64,000 nucleotides of DNA from Streptococcus sp. S5 (GTDB lineage Bacteria > Bacillota > Bacilli > Lactobacillales > Streptococcaceae). The notes under the pieces are model-generated. The model had not been told where the DNA came from and did not search any database. It worked only from the letters and a program-made list of their open reading frames with translations. This document shows positions 9,361-18,442 of this stretch, one piece after another. The stretch's first letter is position 1. Each line of letters starts with the position of its first letter. The DNA lies in assembly GCF_034134805.1 (NCBI RefSeq), contig NZ_CP139419.1, forward strand, positions 2,046,001 to 2,110,000. The letters are read 5' to 3'. The position numbers and the translations under genes were made by a program.

Positions 9361-10554
9361 TTACTGATTTTTGAAACGTTCAACGTCACGCGCAATCACC
9401 AACTCTTCATCCGTTGGAATAACCAATACCTTGACACGGGAATCATCTGTGGAAATGTCTCCGACAACTCCAAAGACGTTCTTTTCAGGGTCGACCTTGC
9501 AGCCAAACCAGCTGATGCCATTGATAATAGAAGAACGAACATTTACTGCATTTTCACCGATTCCTGCTGTAAAGATGATGGCATCTGCACCATTCAAAAC
9601 AGCCAAGTATTGACCGATGTATTTTTGCAAACGATCGATAAAGATATCGTAAGCCAATTTGGCTTTTTCGTCTCCATTATGCATCGCTGTATGAATATCC
9701 CGCATGTCACTAGAAGATCCAGAAACACCCAGAAGACCGGATTCACGATTGAGGATGCGGCTAATATCTTCAGGCTTATTGAAATCCTCTGTATGTTCCA
9801 TCAAGTATGGAATAATCGCTGGATCGAGATCCCCTGTACGGGTTCCCATCATGACACCACCTAGAGGTGTGAAGCCCATTGAGGTATCGACAGAGATTCC
9901 CTTGTCAACCGCTGTAACAGATACACCATTTCCAACGTGGCAGGTGATCAATTTCAATTCTTCTAATGGTTTTCCAAGAAGTTTAGCAGCTTCACCAGCC
10001 ACATACTGATGACTGGTTCCATGAGCGCCATATTTACGAACCTTATTTTCTGTGTAATATTTAGTTGGAAGTGGGTAACGATAAGCTTTTTCCGGCATGG
10101 TTGTATGGAAAGAAGTATCAAATACCACAACACTGGTAATATTTGGACAAATCTCTCTAAAGGCACGAATTCCAGCTGCATTTGCAGGATTATGAAGAGG
10201 TGCTAACAAAGACAATTCTTCTACTTTTCGAAGGACTTCGTCATCTACCAAGGCAGAATCCTTGAAGTATTCTCCACCAGCAACGACGCGGTGGCCCACA
10301 CCTGTAATCTCATCGTAGGATTTGATAATATCAAAACGAATCAAATCATCCAACAAAATTTTTACAGCTTGTGTATGGTCCTGGATATCTAATACTTGTT
10401 TTTCAGAGCGTCCATCAAATTTAACAGTTGAAATAGAATCTTTCAAACCGATCCGTTCAATCAACCCTTTTGCAAGAACAGTTTCCTCTGGCATTTGGTA
10501 CAATTGCCATTTCAAACTAGAGCTTCCTGCATTAATAGAAATTGTTTTCGACAT
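9361..10554 (-). CDS. ackA: Acetate kinase
   Basis: This 397-residue acetokinase has the canonical length. Segments include [10 protein letters not shown] at the N terminus, VFDTSFH near residue 145, TCHVGNG near 205 and the ATP-site region FTAGIGENA near 325. It converts acetyl phosphate and ADP to acetate and ATP, the main ATP-yielding step of mixed-acid fermentation and of the pyruvate oxidase route. It lies downstream of ytxK in the order seen in sanguinis-group streptococci. It also has its own extended -10 promoter with a cre-like box just downstream. Confidence 0.97.
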   Translation of the reverse strand: MSKTISINAGSSSLKWQLYQMPEETVLAKGLIERIGLKDSISTVKFDGRSEKQVLDIQDHTQAVKILLDDLIRFDIIKSYDEITGVGHRVVAGGEYFKDSALVDDEVLRKVEELSLLAPLHNPANAAGIRAFREICPNITSVVVFDTSFHTTMPEKAYRYPLPTKYYTENKVRKYGAHGTSHQYVAGEAAKLLGKPLEELKLITCHVGNGVSVTAVDKGISVDTSMGFTPLGGVMMGTRTGDLDPAIIPYLMEHTEDFNKPEDISRILNRESGLLGVSGSSSDMRDIHTAMHNGDEKAKLAYDIFIDRLQKYIGQYLAVLNGADAIIFTAGIGENAVNVRSSIINGISWFGCKVDPEKNVFGVVGDISTDDSRVKVLVIPTDEELVIARDVERFKNQ

Positions 10555-10565
10555 ATATTCACCTC

Positions 10566-10593
10566 ATTAAGCGTTTTCACTTCCTCTATTATA
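10566..10593 (-). promoter_or_regulatory. ackA promoter -10 and cre-like box
   Basis: Leftward, TGATATAAT is an extended -10 box (core 10588-10593). It is followed at 10566-10579 by TGAAAACGCTTAAT, which matches 12 of 14 positions of the CcpA consensus TGWNANCGNTNWCA. Its place at the predicted transcription start suggests CcpA acts directly here. Whether it activates or represses cannot be read from the sequence. Confidence 0.55.
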
Positions 10594-10605
10594 TCAGATC
10601 TTTGA

Positions 10606-11559
10606 TCAAATTTCACTATCCTTTAACCAGTTTTGGAAACTTTCCATAAAGTGAACCACCTGGTCGTGATCCTGGAGATCGGTAAACGGATAGACAAAGG
10701 GCTGAACAGACTCTTCTTCTTGTTTTCGTAGGACGAAAATCGTCTTAGCATAGGCTGGATTTGAAAAGAGAGATTCTGGCAAGGTCAGCATGGCAAGGAT
10801 TTGAGCCTTGTCTGTTAGCCAAGCTTTTAACAGATCACTCTGAGGGCTCGTCAAGAGGTTGTTTGGAGCTAAAAAGATGGCTACTCCTTGAGGTTTCAGG
10901 TATTTCAGAGCCTGTTCCATCATGAGGTGATGGGCATAGGTATGGCCTTCGGAGCTCGCTACCTGATAGCGCTGGGCAATTGCATCATCTGGATAGTATC
11001 CAATAGGAAGATCACTAACGATCAAGTCACTTTCTTTCAACACTTGCGGACGCACCGCGTCGCCTTGTGCAAAGACAACACTAGACTCCATCACGTCTGC
11101 GATACTAGCAGATAGATCAATCAAAAGATCATCTACTTCCAATCCTAAGTAATCAATCGTGAGGCGACTATTGTTGACAATAGTCTCAGCGAGATTTCCG
11201 GTTCCACTTCCCACTTCTAGGACATCCAGTTGGTCGCTTTTGGCCAACTGATCGATCAAAAATGTAATGATAAAACCAATCGCATCTGGTGTGAACTGGT
11301 GATTTGCTTGTAAAGGTTCTGTCTGAGCAGCTTTCATAAAAAGGAATTGGTAGGCTCTGCGCCATTCTTCCTTACTTAAACCTAGTTCTTTTAATTTTTT
11401 GCTATTGTTATTAACAATGTCTAGATCCGTCTTGCCCTCCAAATACATGGCATTTTGTTCAATCAAGGCGTCATAAAAGTTGGTCGACAATTCATTTTGA
11501 ATACTTTGAGTGTTTTCTAATAGATAGGTATAAGCTTGTTCAATTTTTTCGAAATTCAT
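10606..11559 (-). CDS. Class I SAM-dependent methyltransferase (YtxK type)
   Basis: This 317-residue protein has an N-terminal helical region and a Rossmann methyltransferase domain with the SAM loop EVGSGTGNLAE near residue 115. The segment DLPIGYYPDD near 182 occupies the place of the NPPY motif of N6-adenine methyltransferases. It resembles the YtxK-like proteins found directly after comG operons in streptococci. Its substrate is unknown. It follows comGG by about 30 bases with a strong GGAGG site, so it is probably expressed with the competence operon. Confidence 0.85.
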   Translation of the reverse strand: MNFEKIEQAYTYLLENTQSIQNELSTNFYDALIEQNAMYLEGKTDLDIVNNNSKKLKELGLSKEEWRRAYQFLFMKAAQTEPLQANHQFTPDAIGFIITFLIDQLAKSDQLDVLEVGSGTGNLAETIVNNSRLTIDYLGLEVDDLLIDLSASIADVMESSVVFAQGDAVRPQVLKESDLIVSDLPIGYYPDDAIAQRYQVASSEGHTYAHHLMMEQALKYLKPQGVAIFLAPNNLLTSPQSDLLKAWLTDKAQILAMLTLPESLFSNPAYAKTIFVLRKQEEESVQPFVYPFTDLQDHDQVVHFMESFQNWLKDSEI

Positions 11560-11589
11560 GATTTCCTCCGCACCCTATCATACCAAAAA

Positions 11590-12051
11590 TTAGTCTTTTT
11601 CGCTATTTTCTGATGGTTCCTTAGTCTCGTTTGGCGTCTCTTCAGAAGGCGTTTCGGTCTCTGCCTTCTCTTTATCTTTCCTCGTCTTCTTCTTTTCTTT
11701 TTGACTCTTCTTGCTTCCTTTTTCTTCCCTTACAGGAAGGACAAACTCATAGCTTTCGCCATTCATCTTAGCCTGAGCATGAAGAAAACCAGTGTCCTGC
11801 TGTAGCTGAACAACTCCAGACTTTAAATGAATCTCTGATGTCTTCTCATCACTCTTTCTCTTTTCAAGAGCCAATTGCACCAAAGCATAGGCCCGTAGAC
11901 GATCTTGACTCGTCTTTAAGATCCGTCTTTCCGCGACCTGACGGTGCAGGTAAAACTGAAGCAAGAGACTGAAAATCACTGCCATCAAGAGGGCGTAGAG
12001 CAAGACACCAGCCTTAACTTTTTTCATTTTGTATCGCTGGTACCACATGGT
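11590..12051 (-). CDS. comGG: Competence type IV pilus minor pilin ComGG
   Basis: A hydrophobic N-terminal segment (KAGVLLYALLMAVIFSLLL) is followed by a charged, repetitive C terminus rich in Lys and Glu, as in pneumococcal CglG. The start is placed at a MWYQRYKM-type N terminus and could be a few codons later. The acidic and basic tail (about the last 55 residues) looks disordered. It is the last pilin gene of the operon and overlaps comGF, indicating coupled translation. Minor pilins help prime the competence pilus used for DNA uptake. Confidence 0.82.
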   Translation of the reverse strand, partial: TMWYQRYKMKKVKAGVLLYALLMAVIFSLLLQFYLHRQVAERRILKTSQDRLRAYALVQLALEKRKSDEKTSEIHLKSGVVQLQQDTGFLHAQAKMNGESYEFVLPVREEKGSKKSQKEKKKTRKDKEKAETETPSEETPNETKEPSENSEKD

Positions 12052-12466
12052 AGACATACTCCCTTTCTAGACCTTCTTCAAAATTCAAACGCAGATGAAG
12101 CAACTCTCCCTCCTGCCAAATCTGACTAGAGTGAACACCTGAAATCATAGGCTGATAGCCCCTGCCCTTATCATCTGTTTTTCGGATATCATCTCCTTTA
12201 GATTGGCCAATAGCAATTGGTTTTTGATCCTGAACCAAGTAGATATGATTGTCCGCTACTTTTTCAAAATGACTCCGGTCCAATTCCACCTGCAATTGTT
12301 GCTGAAAAAGTATCCATTCTTCCTGCTTTTGATGCGCCTGGTAGTCCAATTCAGCATGCAGAAGCTTGGTCAAGCCTTGAAAGACCAACACTCCCCCACT
12401 AAGCACTAAGAGAGCGACCAAGGCTTCGAGCAGGGTAAAGGCCTTGACCTTTCCTTTATTCCACAT
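12014..12466 (-). CDS. comGF: Competence type IV pilus minor pilin ComGF
   Basis: Starting at MWNKGKVKAFTLLEAL, this gives about 150 residues with a prepilin cleavage site (K-A before FTLLEALVAL) and a single hydrophobic helix. A longer open frame upstream of this Met lies within comGE and is not needed. The C-terminal domain fits the ComGF family. It overlaps comGE upstream and comGG downstream, the tight packing seen in other streptococcal comG operons. Confidence 0.85.
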   Translation of the reverse strand: MWNKGKVKAFTLLEALVALLVLSGGVLVFQGLTKLLHAELDYQAHQKQEEWILFQQQLQVELDRSHFEKVADNHIYLVQDQKPIAIGQSKGDDIRKTDDKGRGYQPMISGVHSSQIWQEGELLHLRLNFEEGLEREYVYHVVPAIQNEKS

Positions 12467-12743
12467 GCAGTACCACCTTCCCTTGATGATAGACCGTGAG
12501 TTGATCGGCATCTTTTTCGACTTGAACCTGAATACCATTGGCCTCTAGATGATTTTGCCCTGTCTGAAGCGCCATTTGAGCGACAGATAAGACCTCTACC
12601 TCTTTGAAATCCGCTAGTCGCTCCTTGCGCGAACGCCGGATCTCCCCTAACAATAAGGTCGTAATCATGGCAAATAAACCCAAGGCTACTAAGGATTCTA
12701 TGAGAATACTAGCGGGAACGGATGCTTTTTTTAATTTTTCCAT
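12456..12743 (-). CDS. comGE: Competence type IV pilus minor pilin ComGE
   Basis: This is a short minor pilin of about 95 residues. The hydrophobic segment ASILIESLVALGLFAMIT follows a short basic leader (MEKLKKASVP). The Glu at position 5 of the mature helix is kept. An alternative start two codons upstream (MEMEK) cannot be excluded. It overlaps comGD and comGF and is translated as part of the same operon. Confidence 0.82.
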   Translation of the reverse strand: MEKLKKASVPASILIESLVALGLFAMITTLLLGEIRRSRKERLADFKEVEVLSVAQMALQTGQNHLEANGIQVQVEKDADQLTVYHQGKVVLHVE

Positions 12744-13143
12744 TTCCAAGCGACAGTTGATAGGTCACCACTCCTCTCTGTGTCTGAAAGTGAACATTGG
12801 CCAGGGATGAATTGCCACCTGCTCGGTCTAAACGAATAGTTTTAGGATCTTGCAAAATAACAGAATCAGGAATCTCCACCGCCTGATAGGGCGTTTGAAT
12901 CTTCCTTGCAGTCACTTCAACATCCAATTCCGTTTGCCTTGCCAATGCTATCTTTTGGCTTTCTTGATAGAGGTGTTCAAACTCTGCAAAAAATACTTTT
13001 TCTTCCACCTGCTGAAAGCTCGTCTTGATCGATCCCGATAAGCCCAGATAGATAAAACTGACGATCATCAAGGTCAGAAGGGTCTCCACCAAGGTGAAGG
13101 CCTTAATCTGCAACCGCACGAGTTTCTCCACTATTTTTCGCAT
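12709..13143 (-). CDS. comGD: Competence type IV pilus minor pilin ComGD
   Basis: The start at MRKIVEKLVRLQIKAFTL gives about 144 residues. A prepilin signal with FTLVETLLTLMIV forms the N-terminal helix, and the pilin head follows. The upstream part of the open frame lies within comGC and is not included. It overlaps the end of comGC by about 40 bases. Confidence 0.84.
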   Translation of the reverse strand: MRKIVEKLVRLQIKAFTLVETLLTLMIVSFIYLGLSGSIKTSFQQVEEKVFFAEFEHLYQESQKIALARQTELDVEVTARKIQTPYQAVEIPDSVILQDPKTIRLDRAGGNSSLANVHFQTQRGVVTYQLSLGNGKIKKSIRSR

Positions 13144-13420
13144 AATAGGCACGATAAGATTCTGCTTGTTTGTTGGTAATATTTCCATCCGCAATCAGCT
13201 TTGCTAGAGTGGCTTGGTCATTGGTATGATTGAGCTCGTACAATTCAGCCTGGCTTTCGACCACCTTCACAACCGCTGCATTTCCTGTCTCTTTCACGGA
13301 GTCTTTTTGCTTGGTCAAATTCGGCACAAAGAGCAATAAGAGCACACTGATGATCAATAAGACCACCAACATTTCAATAAGTGTAAAGGCTTTAACCTTA
13401 TAGGTTTTTAATTTTTTCAT
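13103..13420 (-). CDS. comGC: Competence type IV pilus major pilin ComGC
   Basis: The ATG at 13420 has an ideal GGAGG site and its first bases overlap the comGB stop codon (ATGA). The product is about 105 residues with the class leader KVKA followed by FTLIEMLVVLLIISVLLLLF. ComGC is the main subunit of the competence pilus that captures DNA. An upstream extension of the frame lies inside comGB and is not used. Confidence 0.93.
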   Translation of the reverse strand: MKKLKTYKVKAFTLIEMLVVLLIISVLLLLFVPNLTKQKDSVKETGNAAVVKVVESQAELYELNHTNDQATLAKLIADGNITNKQAESYRAYYAKNSGETRAVAD

Positions 13421-14502
13421 AAATGAACCTCCATATTTTGATAAATCGGCAGTAACATGGCTGCATAGAGTAAGACAATCACAAGAGCTACAAAGACAAA
13501 CACCAAGGGTTGTATCACATTCATGGCCTTGTGAACCCGACGAAAGAAATCTTCCCATGTTTTTTCAGCATAGATCTCTAGTTCACTTCCGAGCTTTGAT
13601 TTGACTTCACCATATTCAATCATAAGGGGCAATTCTTTTTTGAAAAAAGGATACCCCCTGACCGTCTCTGAAAAGGACTGGCCACGGTCTAAAGAAAGAG
13701 CTAAGTCCCTTCCAATTTCTTGAAAAAGCTGGGATTTTTGGTCCTGCATCATGGAAAAAATCTGAGACAACTCCAATCCTTGCCCAATCAGATTGCCCCA
13801 TTCTCTGGCATAATAGGCTGTCAAATAAGCTTGAATCATGCCTTTTCCGAAAGGCAGATGAGACAAGGTTCTAAAAACGTTGATCTTGCCTGACTTTCGA
13901 TAATAGAGAAAGCCGAGTAAGAAGAAGGTCACCAGTCCCGCTCCTAAGACCAAAAAGAGTTGGGGGAAGGAACTGATCAATTGCGTCCCAATATTTTGAG
14001 CATCCATTTGAGGAAGCAAGTAATTGCGCAAGCCTAGCATAATCAGAACTAAAAAGCCAAGCAAGATAAGAGGATAAGTGCTCACCTCAATCAGCTTTTT
14101 CTTGACCTTGCGCATGTTTTCTAGGTAAGCACTGATTTTCTCCAAGCTCAATATAAGATTGCCATGGCGCTCAGCGAGAGACAGCTGTGTCGTCACTGCA
14201 TCTGAAAAACCGATCCCCGCCATCATCTCTGAAAAACTACGGCCCCGCGAGAGATCATCTCGCATCTGGGAAACCAAACGACTCTCCACTAGGTGGGAGC
14301 GATCCAGAAAATCGACGATCTCAGACAGATGAAAACCACTCGAATAAAGATTCAAAAACAATTCAATAATTTGCTTTTGTTTAGCGGTAGATAATTTTTT
14401 CGGCTTGGGCCTGAGCCAGCTGGATATATCCCGATTGAGCCAAGAGATCCATTTGTTGGTTCCAGCGGCTGGCTGAGTGCTCTTGGTAGTTTTCCGTCGC
14501 AA
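13417..14502 (-). CDS. comGB: Competence pilus assembly platform protein ComGB
   Basis: This is a GspF/PilC-type inner membrane platform protein with two T2SF repeats and three long hydrophobic segments (near residues 155-175, 200-225 and 325-355). Homologues as I recall start close to the WISWLNRDIS segment, but no in-frame ATG exists there. In-frame TTG codons at 14526 and 14502 are the options; the second has GGAGG about ten bases upstream and is used here. Either choice overlaps comGA by more than 100 bases. The stop overlaps the comGC start. Confidence 0.85.
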   Translation of the reverse strand: MRRKTTKSTQPAAGTNKWISWLNRDISSWLRPKPKKLSTAKQKQIIELFLNLYSSGFHLSEIVDFLDRSHLVESRLVSQMRDDLSRGRSFSEMMAGIGFSDAVTTQLSLAERHGNLILSLEKISAYLENMRKVKKKLIEVSTYPLILLGFLVLIMLGLRNYLLPQMDAQNIGTQLISSFPQLFLVLGAGLVTFFLLGFLYYRKSGKINVFRTLSHLPFGKGMIQAYLTAYYAREWGNLIGQGLELSQIFSMMQDQKSQLFQEIGRDLALSLDRGQSFSETVRGYPFFKKELPLMIEYGEVKSKLGSELEIYAEKTWEDFFRRVHKAMNVIQPLVFVFVALVIVLLYAAMLLPIYQNMEVHL

Positions 14503-15322
14503 AATCGACCACACCTCCTCCTGCAATTAATCGTTGGTAGCAAATACCTTGTAAAACAATCTTGAGCTCTTCCTCACTCACTCCAAGTTCTAAGAGCCTC
14601 TCATAAACACCTCGAACGCTCTTGGCATGAATCGTAGAGAAGACGGTGACTCCTGTTAAACTAGCTCGTACGACTGCACGAGCTGTTTCCTTATCTCGGA
14701 TCTCTCCAATGATGAGAAGGTCCGGCCGATGGCGTAAGGAGAGTTTGATCAGGTTGTCATAGGTCATGCCAATCTGGTCATTCAGCTGAAGCTGAAGCAT
14801 ATTATCCTGCTTGATCTCGACAGGGTCTTCAATAGACATGACTTGCTGGTCCGCAAAGCGCTCTTGCGCTAAAGCATGCATGAGAGTGGTCTTTCCCGAG
14901 CCAACGGGGCCCGCAAAAAGATAAAGCCCACGACCAGCCAATTTCTTCTTCAAGTCCGGCAACTGATCAAACCAAAACCGCAATTCACGTTCCTCATCAT
15001 GCAAGAGCCGAATGACCAAGCTTTCATAACCACGATAATCCCCCACCGTCGACAAGCGAATCGAGACCACTCCATTCTCCAAAGGGTAATCACACGATCC
15101 TAGCTGGCTGCGCCTTTTTTCTCCCACATTCATCCCTGCTACGAACTTAAAGTGGCTAATCATAGCTGTCATCTCCTCAAAAGGGAAGGACTGCACAAAG
15201 CGCCTCTCGTCTCCCACCCTCATAGAAACTTGGTACTCCTCCTTCCGAGGAATGAAGTAAAGATCCTGAGCTTCTTCCTTTTTCCCCATACGGATCAGTT
15301 TTTTTGCAATTTCTTGAACCAT
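14381..15322 (-). CDS. comGA: Competence pilus assembly ATPase ComGA
   Basis: This 313-residue GspE/PilB-type ATPase starts at MVQEIAKKLI behind GAGGAGG. It shows the Walker A loop GPVGSGKT near residue 144, the Asp-box and Walker B region LLIIGEIRD near 205, and a histidine box in FSTIHAKS near 227. It powers assembly of the competence pilus at the cytoplasmic face of the membrane. It is the first gene of the comGA-GG operon behind a ComX-type box. Confidence 0.95.
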   Translation of the reverse strand: MVQEIAKKLIRMGKKEEAQDLYFIPRKEEYQVSMRVGDERRFVQSFPFEEMTAMISHFKFVAGMNVGEKRRSQLGSCDYPLENGVVSIRLSTVGDYRGYESLVIRLLHDEERELRFWFDQLPDLKKKLAGRGLYLFAGPVGSGKTTLMHALAQERFADQQVMSIEDPVEIKQDNMLQLQLNDQIGMTYDNLIKLSLRHRPDLLIIGEIRDKETARAVVRASLTGVTVFSTIHAKSVRGVYERLLELGVSEEELKIVLQGICYQRLIAGGGVVDFATENYQEHSASRWNQQMDLLAQSGYIQLAQAQAEKIIYR

Positions 15323-15343
15323 AGTTCCTCCTCTCACTTATAC

Positions 15344-15351
15344 TATTCGAA
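15344..15351 (-). promoter_or_regulatory. ComX (SigX) box of the comG operon
   Basis: Leftward, TTCGAATA lies 22 bases upstream of the comGA start and differs at one base from the cin-box consensus TACGAATA. A T-rich stretch precedes it, as at other late competence promoters. This implies that comGA-GG is switched on by the alternative sigma factor ComX during competence. Confidence 0.75.
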
Positions 15352-15360
15352 AAAGAAGAC

Positions 15361-15399
15361 AAAAAAAGAAGACTTTCTAGATCGCTCTAGAAAATCTTC
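15361..15399 (-). terminator. Terminator of the DUF1033 gene
   Basis: Leftward, a near-perfect 14-bp stem (outer GAAGA/TCTTC, inner TTTCTAGA/TCTAGAAA) with a GCGA loop is followed by seven T residues. That T tract runs directly into the T-rich region of the comG ComX promoter, so the two signals are fused. Confidence 0.85.
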
Positions 15400-15409
15400 C
15401 GAATGTCTC

Positions 15410-15799
15410 TTATGACAGGGTTGTCCCCTTTTTTGAATCGAGTGTATATTGACAAGAACGGTGTTTGCGACTGCCTCTTTCCTTTTCGTAGCCTGGGCGG
15501 AGCTTGCTTTTAGGGATCTTGTGCTCGTCTTCTAAGAGGACAATCGAATGGAAAAACTGCACATCTTCACTGCAGTCCTCACACCACTCTTTCTCCTTGG
15601 TATCCCAAAAGATCGTCATGAGGTCACTCCGACTCTTATAACTTGGAAAATGCTCATTTAACTCCAACCATTTCTGCTTGTAGTATTTCAAAGCCTGGTA
15701 ATAGTCTTCAAACTTCCGACTACTCACGATATCTTCTTCCCAACCTTCTAAAAACCACCAGGGTTCACAGTCCCCGTACATTTCAATCACTCGATACAT
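15410..15799 (-). CDS. DUF1033 family protein
   Basis: This soluble protein of about 129 residues begins MYRVIEMYGDCEPWWFLEGW and is rich in Trp and Tyr. It belongs to DUF1033, found next to comG operons in many streptococci and enterococci, and has no known function. A Cys pair (WCEDC, near residue 75) is notable. Another Met four codons upstream (15811) is possible. A TATAAT box lies at 15826-15831. A strong terminator separates it from comGA, so it is not part of the competence operon. Confidence 0.8.
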   Translation of the reverse strand: MYRVIEMYGDCEPWWFLEGWEEDIVSSRKFEDYYQALKYYKQKWLELNEHFPSYKSRSDLMTIFWDTKEKEWCEDCSEDVQFFHSIVLLEDEHKIPKSKLRPGYEKERGSRKHRSCQYTLDSKKGTTLS

Positions 15800-15960
15800 A
15801 AACTCTTCCATCCTTTGTATCCTCTATTATATAGAAAATCCTTTGAGAATAAAAGTTTTCTGCTCAGAGCATGATTTTTCAGGTAGTTTCCAGGCAATTT
15901 TCACCATTATTTTTCGAAAATAGACTGCCTAATTGCTATTGGGTCCTTTTTTCGAGAATC

Positions 15961-16008
15961 AAAAAAGAGAGTCCCAACAAAATGACGAGCCATCCTGGGA
16001 ACTCTCTC
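15961..16008 (-). terminator. Terminator of the exopolysaccharide operon
   Basis: Leftward, AGAGAGTTCCCA and TGGGACTCTCT pair imperfectly around a loop of about 20 bases and are followed by six T residues. It lies just after the GH8 gene. Confidence 0.75.
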
Positions 16009-16019
16009 TTCTCAAGTAT

Positions 16020-17123
16020 TTAGAACAATTCAAGTGCAATCATGGTTGTCATGGTTGCATCGTAATAGTTGTTCAGAGGTAGATCTTGTGTAAAGATATA
16101 CTTGTTCTGTTGCACCAACTTCAAATAGCCTTTTTCATGTTCAGAGGCATAGACAATCGGTGCCAAAAAGCTTGCTGCCTGATGATTATTCAAGGCCTTC
16201 CCTTTTAAGTCATAACCTGCATACAGGTTTCTTTGACTCTTGAAAAAGTTAAGCATCTTTTTCACCAATTTTTGACTGGTTGCGTCCTTACTTTGAACAA
16301 GGTTGTATGGAAGTCGACAAGCGTTATACGAGTAGGCACCATCATACTTGGATTCAATCGTCTTGGGATCCGCTACGCGCGTTCCTTGCTCATCTACCCA
16401 GATGAAATCAGGTAGTAAACCTGTTTTTGTTTGGGAGCTGATCGTTTGGAGTTGTTGCAACATCTTTTCTTTGATGTCCAACCACTTCGAATCTTTTGTC
16501 ACTTCATAAAAGATCTGGAATTGCGCTGGCAGTGTATCAGATGTCCGCATCAAATGATAAAATTCCGAATCCTGATTGGCCCAATTCCCCACCGTTAACA
16601 CACCAGTTTCTTCATTGTAGTTGTGTGCGAGAATATCTTCTAAAATCGCTTTGGCTTGAGCCTGGTAGTCTTTGGCTTGCTTTGGCCATTGCTGAGCGGC
16701 TTTTAGAAGAGCATAGGCGATGTAGAGGTCTCCATCTGTGGCGTTATGATCCTCATCCTTTGCTTTTCCATTGCTGATGGTTTGTTTCCAAGACATCAAT
16801 TGGGTACCTTCCAAGCGATGATTTAGATAATAGTGATAGAGTCGATCAAAGTCTGCTTGTTGGGCTTGTCCTTTTTCAGCAGCCGCAACAGTAATGAGCA
16901 TTCCATAACTTTGCGCCTCAGATAACACTACCGTTTGATTGCTATCATTGGTGGTTCGAACATAGGATTCTTTCCCTTTTGAAACAACAAAATGCTCATT
17001 CCACTGACGATAAATTCGATTTCGCATCTCCACTTTGCTTCGCGTTCTCGCTAAAAACAAGGTCAAACAGAAAATGCAAAGGATGACTAGAAACCATACA
17101 TATCTCATCTTTTTCGTATTCAT
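16020..17123 (-). CDS. Glycoside hydrolase family 8 protein of the exopolysaccharide operon
   Basis: This 367-residue protein has an N-terminal signal anchor (about residues 8-25) and a GH8 domain (about 35-365). The catalytic acid region reads LSEAQSYGML near residue 68 and the second acidic site lies in ATDGDLYIAYAL near 127. GH8 members include BcsZ cellulase and the EPS hydrolases YdaJ (Bacillus) and PssZ (Listeria), which trim or release the polymer made by the neighbouring synthase. As the last gene of this operon it probably acts outside the membrane on the new glycan. Its substrate is not proven. Confidence 0.85.
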   Translation of the reverse strand: MNTKKMRYVWFLVILCIFCLTLFLARTRSKVEMRNRIYRQWNEHFVVSKGKESYVRTTNDSNQTVVLSEAQSYGMLITVAAAEKGQAQQADFDRLYHYYLNHRLEGTQLMSWKQTISNGKAKDEDHNATDGDLYIAYALLKAAQQWPKQAKDYQAQAKAILEDILAHNYNEETGVLTVGNWANQDSEFYHLMRTSDTLPAQFQIFYEVTKDSKWLDIKEKMLQQLQTISSQTKTGLLPDFIWVDEQGTRVADPKTIESKYDGAYSYNACRLPYNLVQSKDATSQKLVKKMLNFFKSQRNLYAGYDLKGKALNNHQAASFLAPIVYASEHEKGYLKLVQQNKYIFTQDLPLNNYYDATMTTMIALELF

Positions 17124-17131
17124 AATCTCTC

Positions 17132-18442
17132 CTATCCTGCGAATCGTTTTGTTTTAACCCATTTGGTTTCTTTCCGGTGCAATAGTTTATCCATCACAAT
17201 CGAAGAGATGGCATCAATCGACACAATGATAAACAGTTGAGAATAGGTGAAATAGGCAGCCAAGGCCAACCAAATTTGCTTGGTAGTGGCTTGACCAAAT
17301 TGTGAGGCAAGAGCCACATTAATCTGAAGCAGATAAAGTCCAATCATCAAGACCCAATTGAACAACATCAATTGCGCAATATAGATATTTTCTGAATCAA
17401 AGGCAAATGGAATTTGCACACCTGGCACCACTGTATGGATACACATGGCCAGAATATTGGCAAAAAAGATCAAGTCCGATAAGACGATGGCTGCGTTAAA
17501 CCAGAAGAAGACACAGGAATAGTTGGTCACTTCTAACTTCACGCGCCAATTTCCCTTACCAAATAAATGCTTGAAGTTGGAAAGAACCACTTCATAATTC
17601 CCTTTGGCCCAACGTTTCCGTTGCATATAGTAACTCTTCAGAGTTTCTGGCTCTTGTTGAAAGGCTTCTGAATTATAGGCTAGCGCAATCAACTTCCCAC
17701 TTTGCATAATCTTGAAGGAAATATCCGTATCCTCCGTCAAGGCACCGTTTTTCCATCCTCCAATACTCTTGACAAATTCGGTTTGAATAATGAAGTTAGT
17801 TCCTGGAATCCGTCCAATCTTAAAGAGATGCCACATGCCCACATGATGAACCCGTTGGGTGACAACAATCTCTTGGTTGATACAGCGGGTCAAGAAGTTT
17901 TGATTGGCATTCCGCGTTTTATTGCGGCCGAAAGAAGCCACATGACGTTCTGGATCTTTGAGGACTTCCTTCACAAGGAAATAAAGGGCATTTTTTTCAG
18001 GCATGGCATCTGCATCATAGACGCAGATATAGTCTCCAGTCGCCATCGCCAAAGCGTCATTTAGTACACCGGCTTTCCCACCTGTCCCGCTTCGATTGAT
18101 AATGGTCAAATCACGTCCTGCATACTCTGGCAATGCTTTAACCGCCAAACACTCTTCATAGGTTCGATCAGAACAATTATCCGCAAAGAGCAGTAATTCA
18201 ACACGATCATGTGGGTAGTTCATATCAAGGATCGCTTTAGCTGTTTGTGCAATGACCACATCCTCATTATGGGCGGGCACGACGATCGTCACTTTTGGAT
18301 AATAAGGAAGCGGATCCGTATTAACACGAAAATCACTGTGTTTAAACCAAAAATGAACGGCTGAAAAGAGGATTACTAAGCCCCAGGCTAAGGACAACCA
18401 AATCGAAATCAAGGCAATAATCATCACAATCTGACTAATCAT
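17132..18442 (-). CDS. Processive family 2 glycosyltransferase (polysaccharide synthase)
   Basis: The ATG at 18442 has an AGGCGG site and overlaps the stop of the upstream 46-residue gene by eight bases; a longer GTG reading from 18472 is less likely. The product is about 436 residues. One N-terminal membrane helix precedes a GT2 domain with VPAHNED, the FADNCSD and YDADAMP aspartates, LTEDTDISF and the QRKRW motif of processive synthases. Three to four C-terminal helices probably form the export channel, as in BcsA, IcaA, YdaM and PssC. It would polymerise a beta-linked glycan across the membrane. Confidence 0.9.
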   Translation of the reverse strand: MISQIVMIIALISIWLSLAWGLVILFSAVHFWFKHSDFRVNTDPLPYYPKVTIVVPAHNEDVVIAQTAKAILDMNYPHDRVELLLFADNCSDRTYEECLAVKALPEYAGRDLTIINRSGTGGKAGVLNDALAMATGDYICVYDADAMPEKNALYFLVKEVLKDPERHVASFGRNKTRNANQNFLTRCINQEIVVTQRVHHVGMWHLFKIGRIPGTNFIIQTEFVKSIGGWKNGALTEDTDISFKIMQSGKLIALAYNSEAFQQEPETLKSYYMQRKRWAKGNYEVVLSNFKHLFGKGNWRVKLEVTNYSCVFFWFNAAIVLSDLIFFANILAMCIHTVVPGVQIPFAFDSENIYIAQLMLFNWVLMIGLYLLQINVALASQFGQATTKQIWLALAAYFTYSQLFIIVSIDAISSIVMDKLLHRKETKWVKTKRFAG

